Shown here one piece after another: positions 1-13,000 of a stretch of DNA of 64,000 nucleotides. The position numbers and the translations under genes were made by a program. The stretch comes from Darksidea phi (taxonomy: Eukaryota > Ascomycota > Dothideomycetes > Pleosporales > Lentitheciaceae): contig JASJFT010000113.1 in the NCBI GenBank assembly GCA_030770425.1, positions 81,994-145,993 on the forward strand, in the 5' to 3' direction. The first letter of the stretch is position 1; each line of letters starts with the position of its first letter. Below the pieces are notes generated by a model that ran no database searches, had not been told where the DNA came from, and was given only the letters and a program-made list of their open reading frames with translations.

Positions 1-106
1 TGATGTTTCTGGGGAGAGAGATAGTCAGGAACTTTTGTCTCAGGCTGAGATGCGGCAATTGCTGAAATGGTTCAGTGAGATCTTTTCCCGGGGGAAACAT
101 GCCTAA
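1..106 (+). CDS. 3' end of a truncated unknown gene
   Basis: The window opens inside a reading frame that runs from base 2 to a TAA at 104-106 and gives a 34-residue tail with no start in the window. It is charged at first and then holds a KWFSEIFSRGK segment. I do not recognise a family. It may be the C-terminus of a gene lying mostly outside the window, or chance; the short length does not decide. Confidence 0.25.
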   Translation, partial: DVSGERDSQELLSQAEMRQLLKWFSEIFSRGKHA

Positions 107-2219
107 CGTAAAGTTCCACCGGAACCCGTCGCTGAAAGTTCTGGGACGTAGCTATCGCGGCAATTTTCGGTCAAAGATTGAGATGAGCCTGCGATAAGTA
201 TGGAAAATGGGTATGGAGGTTTCTACCTCCTGACTCTCATTAGCACGCTCATTCATGAAGCCATCGATGTGAGGTGTCCAGCCTAAGGCAACAGGCGCCA
301 AACCCCCTTGGATAGACTTTACAGACTTTTTTCAACCGGAACTAGGTTTTCCTCAACTATCATGGTTGCACAGATTGCTGGAGCTTGAAGCTCGGCCAGA
401 ATAGCGGTCATGACCGCACTTTTCAAATCATTGGTACAAAGTTGGACGAGGTCTTCCCACGTCTCCTTGGACTACCGCTGAAGCTTGGACGTTGAGAAAG
501 ACTTATTGCGTCCTGGGATAATTTAAACCATCTACCAAGTCCGCATGATTTAGTAACATTCGGCCTCGGGAACTTGAGCTAGGGTTCCAACGAAGATGAG
601 GATAACAGTACACTCCTCCATCTTACCCATCAATTATGCTGCTACGTTAAGGTGGAACACATGGGATTGGAGACGCTGAAGAACCTGGAGGATTATTAAT
701 ATTGCAGCAATACCGGAGCGGCGTTTAGGACGAGACGAAAATGGCAGGTTGATCGTGGGAGCGCGTCAATGCGTTATTGAGGGAGAGCCTGAGGATTGGG
801 AGCAGATCGATTGTGGGGATGTGGACGGTCGTTGATACTGGTCTTGTGCGGGGAGCAAGGTAGCTAGGGTAGGTAGATGGGCGTTGCCGCGAGTTTTGCC
901 GTACCGTCCAAAAGCTCTAAACGGCAGAAAATCTTCTAATGATACCCCTTTGCCATGCAATTTTGTCATGTAGCCCATTTTTGCTGGTACTCTATATGTT
1001 GAAAGCTTGCGTAGTTTCTATGACTAGGTCGGGCGAAGTCTGCATCCGTACGTCAAGGGTCTGAACTTCAATGGATGCCCATCGCACGCAATCAAAGTGC
1101 GATGGAATGACATGACAACTAGAGTGAGCCATATCGCCAGCATAAAAAGATAAAATGTCATTGGAATACGACAGCTCTTCATAGTTACTTGATGTCGATC
1201 GTGGTATCGCGAAGCGTGCGGGGTTGCAGCCTCGTGAATGCGCGGATGCCTGAACGCGGCGTCAAAGACCCACACCATCGTTCCCTTGGTCAGCATTGTG
1301 CATAAGCCCTTGGCATCCTTCACAAACCTCGCCGCCGCAGCCACAACTTGTGCGAGGCGTAAGCTGCGTCGCGCGGGGAAACGGGACGCGGCAATCTTCT
1401 CAACATGTGGTAGTGTTTCGCCGCTCAGGGGCGCGGGGGCTTTGAGACGGCTCGGTTTCTCGGACGGTCACATTCTGTTGATTCGCGGATACGTGCGATG
1501 GGCGTTTGATGGCCGTTGCACCGCGGCCGTCGCCTTGCTTTTGTTGAAAATGTGAAGGGGAGGTACCTGGTCATAGCTCCAGGATGCATCCTCGGGAGCA
1601 AGGGAGTGAGGAGTCACTTTTCGGATGGTCATCGGATGCGTCGCCTTTTCCATCACTTGTTCAAGTTTTTGAAGCAATTGAAGCAGCGTAAATGCTGTAT
1701 CTCATCGTTGAATATTTTGCTCCACCTGGTGAATCTTTTTCTGCGGGCAATCTCCATGTCTTGCACCCGCAATGTCCGCGCCACAATCCCATTTACTTTT
1801 ACCGGCCTCGTGTTACAGCCCCTTGCGCCTGTGCGCCTGGACCAGGTCTAGGGCTTGAGCGCAGTCCTCGACCTGACTCTTACGGGGCTATTTTCGGACT
1901 AGTGGGCATGTGATATCGCGTCACTAATATACGCGTTCCAATCGCGTCGAACATTCACTCCACCCCCCGTCGCTGGGCAGATAGCGGCCTGCCGACAGGC
2001 ACCCTATTTAACAGCACCAGCGGGCGCCCTCTATTTGCCTGTTATCGCCTGTTCGTCGCCCTTTGAAGTTTCTGCCTAAGGTTATTTCTGGAGGAGACTT
2101 GCTTGCGCACAAGGACTCGTTTACTTGCTGCCTATAATCGGACTATAAGTACTCGACTCGCCTCGCTTCATCAATCGTTGTCTTTTCGTCGGATCCAATA
2201 CGTTTCATCACATTCCATC
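107..2219. other. Long gene-poor stretch upstream of the BTB gene
   Basis: I see no supported gene, tRNA or mobile element here. Open frames of 70-111 codons exist on both strands but lack recognisable domains, good starts or intron signals. The last ~150 bases before 2220, rich in C and T, are the likely leader of the BTB-domain gene. Confidence 0.5.
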
Positions 2220-3093
2220 ATGTTCTCATCAAACCGATCAAAATATCAGGAAGGCAGCTTCTCGAAACACAGAGCGAGCAAGTCGAAATCGCACAGGAAG
2301 AACCCCTCTTTCAAGGACTCGCCACGCAAGGTCGAGAGGCTCGCGCAGGCTGCTCAAGCCACATCACCACAGTCAAACCAGACATCACCAACCATCGGAA
2401 GGTGAGTCAAACCGTCACTGATCAATCTTTGATGAATGTTGATGGCTAACCATCACTCTCATCAGTGCAATCATTACACTCTCTGTCGGACGAGAGCAAC
2501 GCCTCTTCGCAGCTCACGAAGACGTTCTTTGTCACTCTGCCTTCTTCCAATCCGCTTGTCGCGATCAGTTCTTTTCATCCACCAACAAACGCATCGACCT
2601 TCCCGATGAAGATCCTGAAGTCTTCTCCTCGATCCTAGAGTATCTTTACAAAGGCGACTACTACCCTCGTCTCGAGTATGAGTCTAAGCGCAAGACATGG
2701 CATCTTGAAGACGGCGGCAATGCCAACGGCACTGCCGAAGCCGTCATCAACACTGTCACGGGTCCGATCCTCAAAGACACTGTCATCTACTGTCAGGCCG
2801 AGAAGTATGGACTACAGGAGCTGAAGAAGCTGGCGCTGCGAAAGCAGGGTCTGCAGTCTGGTATACAGTGCTCGACCATTCTGTCGTCTGCTCGCTTCGC
2901 ATACGCCAATACTCCTGACAGCGACTCGAAACTACGAGCACACTACCTTGCTCTGATCATCCGTGCGCGACACACATTCAAGCGCAGCGGCACGATGCAG
3001 AACGAGATGGAGAATGGTGGCAAGCTCTTCTTTGACTTGTTCGTCGCTATGGTGAACCACATGGACGACTTGTCTCAGAAGACGCCTCGCTAG
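2220..3093 (+). CDS. BTB/POZ domain protein
   Basis: Two exons (2220-2401 and 2466-3093) joined across a 64-nt GTGAGT...CAG intron give 269 residues. The first ~60 residues are basic and Ser-rich. A BTB/POZ fold follows: residues around VGREQRLFAAHEDVLCHSAFF give the usual 'internal cargo, hidden inside, accessible to self' core of BTB, then DLPDEDPEVFSSILEYLYKGDY, the typical BTB helix pair. The C-terminal half is helical. Fungal stand-alone BTB proteins of this size usually serve as dimerising adaptors, often for Cullin-3 ligases; that role is inferred, since no Kelch, MATH or zinc-finger partner domain is present. An in-frame upstream codon at 2103 is not ATG, so ATG 2220 is chosen. Confidence 0.85.
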
Positions 3094-5049
3094 GCTACTT
3101 CCCTCCATCATCATCACTCACCCCCTTTCATCAACATCGTTCCCATCTCATCTCCGACTGCTTCATTACGCACTCTCCTCCCTATTTGGCACCTCGTTGT
3201 CGTCACAGCCCTGCGTGGTTGTCCACGTGCGCATCTCTTCTCTACACTCACTCTGAGTCACATTTTCGCCCCCTCCGATTCACATCCCGCTCATCGACCC
3301 CTTAACGCCCCGACCACCGATCTTAACCAGCACCAACACGCAACGCACATACGCGCGTCGGACTCATCGTCTGCCGTCGCCGTTATCTTCGCTTCTTGTA
3401 TCATACACTTCCCTCGATCAGCCGCAAGGCTATGACTCTGAACCATCGAGGCTTCTACTCTTTCTCTCTCAGTTATGTTTTTTCAGGCGTTCAGGTTCCA
3501 AGATACCATTCTGGCGCTCATTTGCCAAACTCGTTGTACTATACTTATCTTTCTTCATCGTGTTAGCTTTCGCGTTCATCAGATTGAGTCACGATTGTAC
3601 TTCTTCATCGCTGTTCTATCTCATTGGCCATCAAAATTTGCGAAGGATACTCGGCCTTGTTGTCTGGAGCGTTTGCCTTTTTCCGTTCTTCAAATAAAAC
3701 GTGGCCATGTCACGGCGGCCTACCAGGTTGTTCTCAAACTTTTCCCTTTTCGCGACTTTTCAACATAATAACGACTCTCCACTGGGTTATTTCTGCGGGT
3801 CAGATGGGCACCAAATTGTACTACTGTTGAGAATGGGCTGCTTGTATGTTTGTCGATATTTCGGGTACTGCGGGAGTTGGAATGAGCTGGTGCGTAGTGC
3901 ATCTACTATAACTATCATGGTGAATCGAATCTTGACTTGAGCGAGTCAAAAACCCATCTACTCTCTATGCAGGATTTGAAACACATAGCCAGCGGCCGAA
4001 GCGCCAGCTTCCTCTCCAGCCTCGTGATTAAAATACTACCTGTCACTCGCCGAGTCTCAATATCACACAGCGAAAAATCGCTCTCAGCAGCCCAGCACAG
4101 AACGTTTCAGCCCGAGAGAAAACCCCTCCCCAGTCTCCTCACGCCCAGCAATTTCCCAGCAAAGCATCCCAGATGCTACGATTAGCAAGCACACTATATC
4201 ACACCAACAAGGATACGACCGCCAAATTAGTACCCCCGCCGACCCATCCAGCCCCTCGGGACGGCAAGTCTCACCTCTGCGCTCAGCGAGGCGTTGGGCG
4301 AGAAGATTGCCTCTTCCTCACCTCGGACGGCACGCTAGAAACATCTAGCCGCACAGCCGCGGTAACCAGCGCTGCGCCAGATGAGGCCGCCCACAGCCAA
4401 CTTTCGCTCTGGTACTCACGCATCGTACAATGACTCACCACAACGGGAGCATTGTTCCGCGGCTACCAACACCGGAGACCGAACAAAGTTAAATGGTGAG
4501 ACAAAGAATCTATGCAAGGTTCACAAAACGACGATCAGGGATGCCAAAACGCCTTTCGCGGGAGCAGACCCTCCGGTGCAAGAAAGTGGGAGCGAAGCAA
4601 GATCGGATACCAACAAGGAGGGGCGCTCTGGTATGGGATTGGATGGCATTGCTGGTTCAAAGTGGGATAAAGTGTTGGGGTACGTGTCGGAGGCTGACGC
4701 GATATCACATGATAGGGTGACAGTGCGTCCGTGCGCGCGGGATGCCGGGATGCTACCTAATGGGGTGGCAAAGCTATTAGAGAGAGAGAGAGCATGCACA
4801 AGGGTATGTCCCTTAAAGTTCTGTAACGTATCCTATTCTGGGTATATATGCTGTGCCATGGTCCGGTGTTCCTTGCCGGCGTGCTCGCAGCTCCGTCTCG
4901 ACGATCCGCAGCGGAACTGCATTTTCCCATGCAGGCTTACAATATAGAGCCATGTCCGCCAATGAAACACTGCAGTGCCATCCCGGAGAAAGTCAGGGCG
5001 CAGCGGTAGAGCAGTAGCATAAGATAGTGTAGGCTCAACACTTTAGGCA
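3094..5049. other. Intergenic, CT-rich trailer then no visible gene
   Basis: The first ~400 bases after the BTB stop are C/T-rich and look like a long 3' trailer; an AATAAA lies at 3693-3698. A frame of 188 codons at 4381-4947 has no domain, poor composition and competes with frames on the other strand, so I do not call it. A short (AG)n run lies near 4780-4793. Confidence 0.5.
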
Positions 5050-6848
5050 TCAGACCCCTGTCCCTGGAAATGCGCCCTTTTTATTCACCACAACGATCCC
5101 ATGGTCGCGCGAGATGTAGCCTTTCATGAGCCCCTGTGACTGTCGTAAGCTCTGATATATTAAGCGGCCACGTATGAATGACAAGGGTGATAAGCGAGGG
5201 CTACCACCTCGAATGAGGCGAAGAAGCCGGCCTACTAGGCTTAAGGGCGCATGAGACACGGGTAGATGCAGAAAAGATGGTGGTGGGTGGGTTAGGGTTG
5301 CAAGTGGAGTGGCAATAATCGTAACCGCACATACCTTGTATATCATGTTGGCCAAGAGGCACTCGACCTCGTCATCGTCAATCACTTGGCCACTGCCTGC
5401 TCCTGCGGTGCCCATTCGAAAGGCCGTTGCGAAGTGACTGATTGGTATTCTCGACTTCCTGATCTTGTTCTTCTCCGTTTGTCCTTCCTTCAAGTCCTCA
5501 TAGCCTTCAGCTAGGAAGACCTTTCTCAACAAATTACGCAAGGCGATGTCGCGGCTTCGTTCCAGGGTCAGAAAGACACGGCGTTTCACGAACTCCGGTT
5601 CACCTTCCGCTAGAGCCCTGTCGAAGCCTGATAGGTCGCCCCTCCTTATCGAACTAACGAGGTCGCCGAAGAGGCGTCTCACATGCGGATACTCGTTGAG
5701 CAGTTGCGCGCTCGGGATTTTATGCTGCGTGATGAGTCGACACGGAACGAGGTAGGTGAGAATGAGCCTGGCCCCTTTTAGCACAACACGCGGGTTAGAT
5801 TGACGGTGGCTTACTCCTTATTGCGCACGCTTCGCGCGAGGCAGGTGTTCCATGCCTCTGTCAGGTGGACTTCTGCCTACGAAGTGTGAGCACATGCAAA
5901 CGAGACTAAGAGTGGCCTCTGACCTTGGCGTAGTCTTCCTGTAGGAAGGAGAGTACCCCGACATAGTACTTGTACGTAACTCGATGCGACGCGGGGAACA
6001 ATTCGAAAGGCGGTAGATCTGTTTGCGCATCGATTGACTTGACCACATTCTTTGACAAGGAGATAGCTTTGAGCTAGACGAGTATTAGTATTGGCGCAAT
6101 GATATCGGTCTAGGTCAGCTACCTTGAAATAAGTTTTGAACTGCAGGTTTGCTATGCAGTAGACACCCCATTTGCGGGACGACATCATGTCAGGGTTTCT
6201 AGCCGAGTTACCTCCATGACCGTGATAAGGATCAATAGAAGTGTTGTTAACCCACCTATCATACACGCATAGTGAGTATATCCGATTGAACACACGCGCA
6301 ACTTCCTCCAGCTTCTCGTTCCTTGCAGTCGTGCTCACAATGTCATCCTGGAAGCCTGCATTGAACGCAGCCGGCTTCTCCTTCGCTATCTGTTCGTCGG
6401 CTTTGATGGCAAATTTTCTAAGGTTATTTGCTGTAAAATAGAGCGTGAAGACAGTCCAATGAGGCAAGCTTCCGTTTGAGTTGTACTTTATGAAGTTGCT
6501 GGTCAAGTCTTTCCACGCATCATACACGTCCAGCAATTGCCGTTCTGAAAGCTTTCCCTGATTCTGAGCTTGCTCTGCCTTAATTATCCTGTCCACAGCA
6601 CGCCAATAGCAAGCGATTATGTCGACCCAGCCCTGAATCTCGTCGAACGAGGTCCGGTTCGGCATTCCGTTCTGGACCGCATATCGTACATCGCCCAAGA
6701 CCTTTTCCTCATTCGAGGAGCGCCAGAAGTCATATAGGCGGCCGGGATCCTGCGGCGGAGGAGTTGGGCTGAGGAAGTGAGCTACCGACATGGCTGAGCG
6801 AGAGGCATAGGCGGCCAGAAAGGGCTCGAGAGCTGCCTGCAACGCCAT
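5050..6848 (-). CDS. csn12: CSN12-like PCI-domain protein (Thp1/PCID2 family)
   Basis: Six exons (6848-6256, 6198-6123, 6073-5924, 5876-5815, 5767-5335, 5133-5050) sum to 466 codons, 465 residues. The N-terminus carries the family start ([18 protein letters not shown]), the middle [18 protein letters not shown] and [19 protein letters not shown], and the C-terminal PCI winged-helix region [15 protein letters not shown] through [19 protein letters not shown] proteins of this type associate with the COP9 signalosome in fungi or, as Thp1/PCID2, with the TREX-2 mRNA-export complex; sequence alone does not settle which. All five introns are 40-200 nt GT-AG. It is divergent from the ribosomal protein gene starting at 7158, sharing a 309-bp promoter region. 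Confidence 0.9.
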
Positions 6849-7157
6849 GTCTAGTGATGATGAGTGCGAAGATCAGCCAAAATTATGCGGTGGTATATCC
6901 GGGGAGCCGCGCAACATCGTTGATGGGCGTTAAGCGTGAGGCGTTGTGGATATGTTTTCTTCAGGCTGGTGGAGGGGCGTCGATGATGCCAAGACCTTAG
7001 CTCGGAAAGCGCTTAGCGTGCCCACACGAAATTCGACAGACGAATTCAACACCCGACACTTGACCTTACGACAACACCGGTACTAACACCACATAGCATC
7101 AAGGTAAGGCGCTGCCATGCTATACTATCTTCATTTGGGTTGCTAATTGAGTTGCAG
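6849..7157. promoter_or_regulatory. Divergent promoter of csn12 and the eL20 gene, with a leader intron
   Basis: 309 bases separate two outward-facing start codons. On the ribosomal protein side a GTAAGG donor at 7104 and a TTGCAG acceptor ending at 7157 directly abut the ATG, so the leader very likely contains a 54-nt intron. No canonical TATA box is obvious on either side. Confidence 0.55.
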
Positions 7158-8163
7158 ATGGGTAAGCAGTTCTTCTTTTCCTTTCGCCGTCGATCCAGCA
7201 GTTGCAGCTCTATTTCGCACCTCGATACCTGGATCCCCCGATCGCAAAGCGCCGCATACCGCCCGGTTCGATTTGCAGATGAAAGATCTCAAATATTGAG
7301 CGGGGAACAAGTGAAGAGGCGGGGCTTGCGGCTTTCAGAGGATGGCGGAAGTGGCAGATATGATACCAACAGCATTACTTTGTCATACCCATAGTCGCGA
7401 CCGCAGACATCGCACCCGCAGAACCGCACCTCGCTTGGCACAATATTTACAGCGCAAATCGGATTGCAATTGTTGGACTGGGCGGGTCGTGATAAATGCT
7501 TCGGTCAGAACTGACTTGCGCAGGTCGCCTTCAGGAATACCAGGTTATTGGGCGCCATCTGCCCACCGAGGCCAACCCGGCTCCCAAGCTCTACCGCATG
7601 CGCATTTTTGCGCCCAACGACGTCGTCGCCAAGTCGCGGTTCTGGTACTTCCTCGGCAAGCTCCGCAAGATCAAGAAGGCGAACGGCGAGATCGTTTCCC
7701 TGAACCAGGTGCGTACATCAGCCATGGGCCACAGACGCCTGTGCAGGCCACTGCGGAACGTAGACTAATTTCCTCCAGATCTACGAGAAGCGCCCCCAGA
7801 AGGTCAAGAACTTCGGTATCTGGATCCGCTACGATTCCCGCTCCGGCACCCACAACATGTACAAGGAGTACCGTGAGATGTCGCGGACCGACGCCGTCGA
7901 CGCCCTGTACCAGGACATGGCTGCCCGTCACCGATCACGCTTCAGGTCGGTCCACGTACGTTGAACCCTCCCTGCGTTCTCCACCACAGACTAACCCCGG
8001 CTAGATCCTCAAGGTCGTTGAGGTCGAGAAGACCGCCGATGTCCGCCGTCCGTACATCAAGCAGCTCCTCACCAAGGGCCTCAAATTCCCGCTACCCCAC
8101 CGCGTCACCAAGAAGGCTGGAGGCAAGATCTTCGCTTCCCACAGGCCGTCAACTTTCTTCTAA
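7158..8163 (+). CDS. rpl20: 60S ribosomal protein eL20 (L20/L18a)
   Basis: Four coding exons (7158-7161, 7524-7708, 7779-7955, 8005-8163) encode 174 residues. The first coding exon is only four bases (ATGG), and GT from exon 2 completes Gly2, giving [15 protein letters not shown]. The body shows the family landmarks [58 protein letters not shown] and a C-terminal RPSTFF. It is a structural protein of the large ribosomal subunit. The 362-nt first intron is far longer than the others here, as is usual for fungal ribosomal protein genes. I looked in it for C/D or H/ACA snoRNA boxes and found none convincing. Confidence 0.97.
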
Positions 8164-8442
8164 GCGTCTTCTTTCATGGAGTGGGATCTGGATGGCAGGC
8201 AAAGCAGGGATGATATGGATTTCTCGGGCTTTATGGCATGGCTTCAAAAGTGAAGTGTACTAGGAACGAATCAAAACCCCTGATACCTACCATGGACTAT
8301 TCAAGGCAAGGCCGAAGTGACGCACACAGTTTGCAATTTGGCTTTCTTTCCGAAATCGAGAATGATACTAACCAGTCATTGGAGACAGGCGATGGACTTG
8401 AGAATGTTCGCCTTCGTCAATCCACGATGCAATACTCATACG

Positions 8443-9526
8443 CTAAATCTTAGACTTCGGACCCGTCTCAAATTTTGGCCTCCTCACAACATCAATTGGA
8501 CTCCACCACGGATACGCAGATAGATTTGTCTTGTCCATCGTCCCTGTGAAGTTGGCAGGCCGCTTCTGCAAAAACGACTGCACGCCCTCTTTGTTATCGC
8601 TACAAATCACGTCAGCGCAGGCACTTCGAGGAATGTTCTGGCCAAAGGTGACTTACGCAGACGTGAGCAATTCAAACAAAACCCGCGAGTCAAGAAGATG
8701 CGTCGCTTCCGGCGAACCTGCATCGCGAAACATCATCTCCTTCATCAGATACGTACTCACAGCACTAGTATTCCTAACCACCTCCACCGCAACCTCCAAC
8801 GCCCTACTCAGCACCTCTTCCGGTCTATCCACCACCTCCGCGAACAAGCCACTCCACACGGGATCCGTAGCTAGATACGTGCTCCCCGTGGTGACCGCCT
8901 GCATAGCACGCGAGTGTCCGATGAGCCGCGGCAGATAGAAGGAGGAACAAGCTTCCATGACGAGGCCACGACGCGCGAAGACGAAGCCGATTTTGGCGAG
9001 CCGGTGCGTGATGCGTATGTTCATGGGGAGCGTCATTGTGATGCCGACGCCGACGGCGGAGCCGTTCAGGGCGCCGATGGTGGGTTTACGACAGTGGGCT
9101 ATGGCCAGGGTTACTCTGCCGCCGCTGTGCAATAAATACTGTTAGCAAAGCACCCTCCTACATCACTCCCCTCTACCACCAATATTTACCATCATGGATG
9201 TGAAACATTACATACCCATCCCTATGCTCATTAACACGCTCGTCACCGCCCATAAACCCAATTTCCAAATCCGCACCCGCGCAAAAAATCTTGCCCTCCC
9301 CACCCGTAAATACTATACATTTCACTCTATCGTCGACATCGAACATGCTATATGCCTCTTCTATCTCTAGCATCATGGTTTTGGTGAAAGCATTGTGGTT
9401 CTGCGGCCTCCAGAGCGTGAGGACGATAATGCATGGATCGAGGGAGTAGTGCTGTGTTTTGATTTGCGTCCAGGGGAGGTCGTCGTAGCGGGTGGGCAGG
9501 GTTGGTGGGGCGCGGGGTTGTGGCAT
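8443..9526 (-). CDS. Enoyl-CoA hydratase/isomerase family protein, probably peroxisomal
   Basis: Three exons (9526-9216, 9124-8657, 8599-8443) encode 311 residues. Crotonase landmarks are the oxyanion-hole segments FCAGADLEIG (residues 81-90) and ALNGSAVGVGITMTL, and the FVFARRGLVMEACSSFYLPRLIG segment that normally supplies an acid/base residue. The protein ends in SKI, a plausible type-1 peroxisomal signal, so a role in peroxisomal fatty-acyl or related CoA metabolism is inferred. The exact substrate cannot be told. The family also includes enzymes recruited to secondary-metabolite clusters in Alternaria, but no such cluster is visible here: its neighbours are ribosomal protein eL20 and Nup85. 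Confidence 0.88.
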
Positions 9527-10069
9527 CGAGGCGGCGGCGGTGGGGGTGGTGATGGGAAGGGGGGACGTGGGACGTTGGCGGCGGGTGGAAGGTCTATAGA
9601 GCTGTGCTAGCAGTGAGTTGAAGATGTTAGCATATACGTAAGATCAAAAGCAGACTCTCAATGGCGGTAATGTAGCTCTAGTACTGGCTCTAGCGCGTTG
9701 GTTTGTTGTGTGCGGAGTAATCATGCTTGGGGTAAGCTTGCAGACCGAGGTTCGTACGTCAGGGCGGCATATCCGGCTTGGCGGGGGTTTTGAGGTAAGT
9801 TGATTGGTAGGACTCTCACGAACGTAGAAGCTGTATAAAATTGGTTTCGCTGGGATTACTGATCGGATGGGTATAGAGAGGGTGGAAAAGAGCGGATGGA
9901 TATGACGCAAGTTCACAAGACGTCATCGACGACCCGTGTCTACTCCAGCTATTACTTCGGACTTGTATAGTGTCTTAGCTTCTGTTACGCTAGAAATGCC
10001 CTCCAAAATACACTGCTCTACAATTACACTATCGTGGTATCTTTTCCTTGATGTTCCCTTACATGCCTT
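9527..10069. other. Intergenic region between the hydratase-like gene and NUP85
   Basis: This stretch is the 5' side of the minus-strand enoyl-CoA hydratase gene and the 3' side of the minus-strand Nup85 gene. A 90-codon frame at 9644-9916 has no domain and no homologue I recognise. Nothing else is visible. Confidence 0.5.
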
Positions 10070-13000
10070 CTAGGCTGGCGTAACTTCTCCTTCCGCAAAA
10101 GCTCTCCCCATCTCCCTTGCAATACCCAGCCTCAGCACCCGAATAACATCTTCACCCTTGGCACCACGTGGAAAGCCTTTCCGCCAATCCCAACCCCGCT
10201 TCGCGTTATCAAACGTGCTACCCCCTTTGACTAACACAGCAGAGCTCTCGGTACTCAGCCCTTGCATTGATCCAAGGTCCGTGCTACCGATGAGTGAAAA
10301 CTGCGATGATGCTGTCGTGAGGTTTGATGTGGATTTGCCTAGTGATGGTTCTGAAGGGAGCGTGGCAGCTAGAACTTCTTCGCATTGGGCGATAATCATG
10401 CTGGGTGCGGTTGATAGGTCTTCGACGGCCGAGAGGAGGGAGTAGAGGTGACGGAGGGTAAGTGTGCGCTTGGGTTCTGCAGCGTTATTAGCCATAGTTC
10501 ATTAAAGTACGGAGGATAATAGACATACGGTTTACAAAGACCAGCGCCTCTCCCAACAGAGGCAGAAGCACGTCGACCTGCACCACAGTCTCCACCTCAG
10601 GATCGTATAGTCCTCCTCGGATACTGGAAGCGGCACTCGAGATGATGACCGCAAGTGCGTTGGCCGCTGCGCGTTTCCGAGCCATCGGTCTATGCGCGGG
10701 TTTCTCTCCTTCCTTGAGTAGCACCTCTTCATCCCTAAGATCATAGAACTTGCGGATTGTCGCATAGCCACTAAGATTATTTGACAGAAGTTCTGCTGCT
10801 TCTGAGTCGAGGCTAGAGAGCTTCGTAAGCGTCTGTTTTGGAGAGGCGATGAGGGAATTGAGAGAGCTATCAAGCTCCGCCCGTGGAGGGTATGCAATGG
10901 ATTTGACGAGGCAGTGTGCCACGAGCACACGGAGTACTTCTTGGATTTTAGAGGCTGCATGAGCACGCGCGTAGTACAGTAAGGTGTCTCCATAGTTTTG
11001 CGTGTTTGTGCGAAGATGATCGGCGTATTTCTATCTAATATCAGTTACATGCTCTAATCTGAGGCTGAAAAAGTTATACTTACCAGGGCAATGCCCAGAG
11101 CTTGTTTGGATAAGCCCATGTTATGACATAGTTGCGTGATCTTGTCCACCCTATGGCCAGAGTGCAGTGGAAGTTGATCAAGTATACGTTCGATTCGCTC
11201 GTTTGCAAGAACAGTGTCATCCAACCGTCCGAGCACTTGGATTGCTAGCTCCCAACCTTCCTTCGTCGTGCTGCCATCCCGGGTTGTAATCCGGTCCTTA
11301 GATGTGAGAAGATTAGAGTAGGCGATGAGAAGGTCATCCTGGGAGACACCATTCCGCTGCTGCTCGGTGTAGCTCAACACCATCAGGTCGCTCCGATCAA
11401 AGTGATTAAGAATACCGTCTGCCCGCATGAACCATTCGCCCGCCGTTGCAACCTCGGCGACAGCAGCGGCCATTACTAGCGACGATCCGCGCAGGATCTG
11501 CAATGCACCTTCTACATTATCGTCGATAATGCACGCGAGTCCGACTTCGAAACGGTCTACCGTGTTGATGGTGAACTCATCCTCGCCTTCAAGCGCGGCG
11601 GCGAAGGCGGAGGATAAGCGCTGAGTATATGCTTTAACAGGGGTCACGTCAACACTACGTATCCGCTGTGACCGCGCAAGTGATCGGCGACTCGCTGCGA
11701 GACTTCCCTGGGCGACCTCGTCCTCATCGCCATCCCACCATATTGTAAGGCCTAAAGTAGCATCGATCCAATCCGAGGAGATTGCCATGATCTCTTCCTC
11801 GTTTCCGAGCAGTAATTGGTACAACCTGCTAAGGTTTTGATAGATGGACCATGGGACCTTACTCTCAGCTTTGCGGCTGCGCGTGCTTAGATGAAACATA
11901 GCCTGTGACTGGGAGATGCCGAAATGAGAGGCTTGGAAAGGTTGCGAAACCGAATGCCTGTTCTTGCTATCGCCTTCTGCAAGTTGTTCGAGGTCACCGA
12001 GAGCGTGATCCACTCGCTTCCTGAATATATTCCAGTCATGACCCTTGACATCCCAGTCATTCAAGCGAACAGCGGGGCATTCATCGAGGACATCGAAAGC
12101 ACGGCGAGCAGCGAGTCTTGCGTATTCAAGTTGCGTACTTGTGTACCCGGAACGGCCTGTATCATCCTGTGCCGTTTCAGCAACCTCAAAATTGGCGCCT
12201 TTTAAAAGCTCCATAGTCTTGGTAAACTGCCCGCGAGAAGCCGAGGCGCGAACAGCATCCCAGAAATACTGATGCCTCGAATACCCTCTAGTCTCCTTCA
12301 AGACTACGTCTATCTCGGATTCAATGGGCCGATAGGTGTTAAGCCAGTCAAGTAGCACCTTAGGAATGGGTGTGAAACTGTCTACTCCCGGACGTGTTAG
12401 TGCGAGCGAGGACGCTGCAAGACCCTTTTCATCGACTTTTGGGGTGGGGTGGTGGATGCTGAGGAGCAAACTCGCCAACCGAGTGGCATTTGAGAGAGCG
12501 GCAGCAGTGCCGGACCGACTCGATGCTAGCCCTCCTCGTGCTGTCGTTTGTGACGAAGCCTGCCACAGGGCCAGCAGCTCATGCGCAATCTCTCCGAGCA
12601 CGCTCGCTCTCTTGTCGGGCGCATCATTTGCGTAGGAGTCGGCCAATCTCTCCATCAGCCTCTCCGTCTCCAATATCATCTCATCGGGTTCGTGCAGGTT
12701 TGCGCGGTCGAAGCTGGGCGTCATGCCTTTCGCAAGGCTCATGAGATCATATTGCGATTGTTTTGCGCCCGGCCGTACAATGGTAGGGCCAGACAGAGAA
12801 TCCGCAGCGCTGGTTCGAGACGCGACGGATTGAGATAGCCGGTTCTGAACTTTCGGGTGACGCTGTCCTGACACAATATCATCCTTATAGGACTCGTCGT
12901 GCATTCCTTTGTCCTCATTGTCTTCTGCATCCTCCTCCTCCTCCTCATCATCATCCTCCATGTCTTCATCCTCATCCTCCTCTTCTGAACCTTCGGCATC

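Noticed and set aside
4381..4947. 188-codon plus-strand frame
   Set aside because: No domain, no intron signals, biased composition, and an overlapping frame on the minus strand of comparable quality.
4981..5049. A tRNA-like string GCGCAGCGGTAGAGCAGTAGC
   Set aside because: It resembles an A box, but no B box (GGTTCGANTCC) or pairing acceptor stem follows in the expected space.
5283..5298. Single TTAGGG telomere-like words (also near 17386)
   Set aside because: They occur once each and are not tandem, so they do not mark a telomere or interstitial telomere array.
7162..7523. snoRNA inside the long eL20 intron
   Set aside because: Only weak C- and D-box-like words (gatgaaa; ctga) are present, without terminal stem or spacing that convinces.
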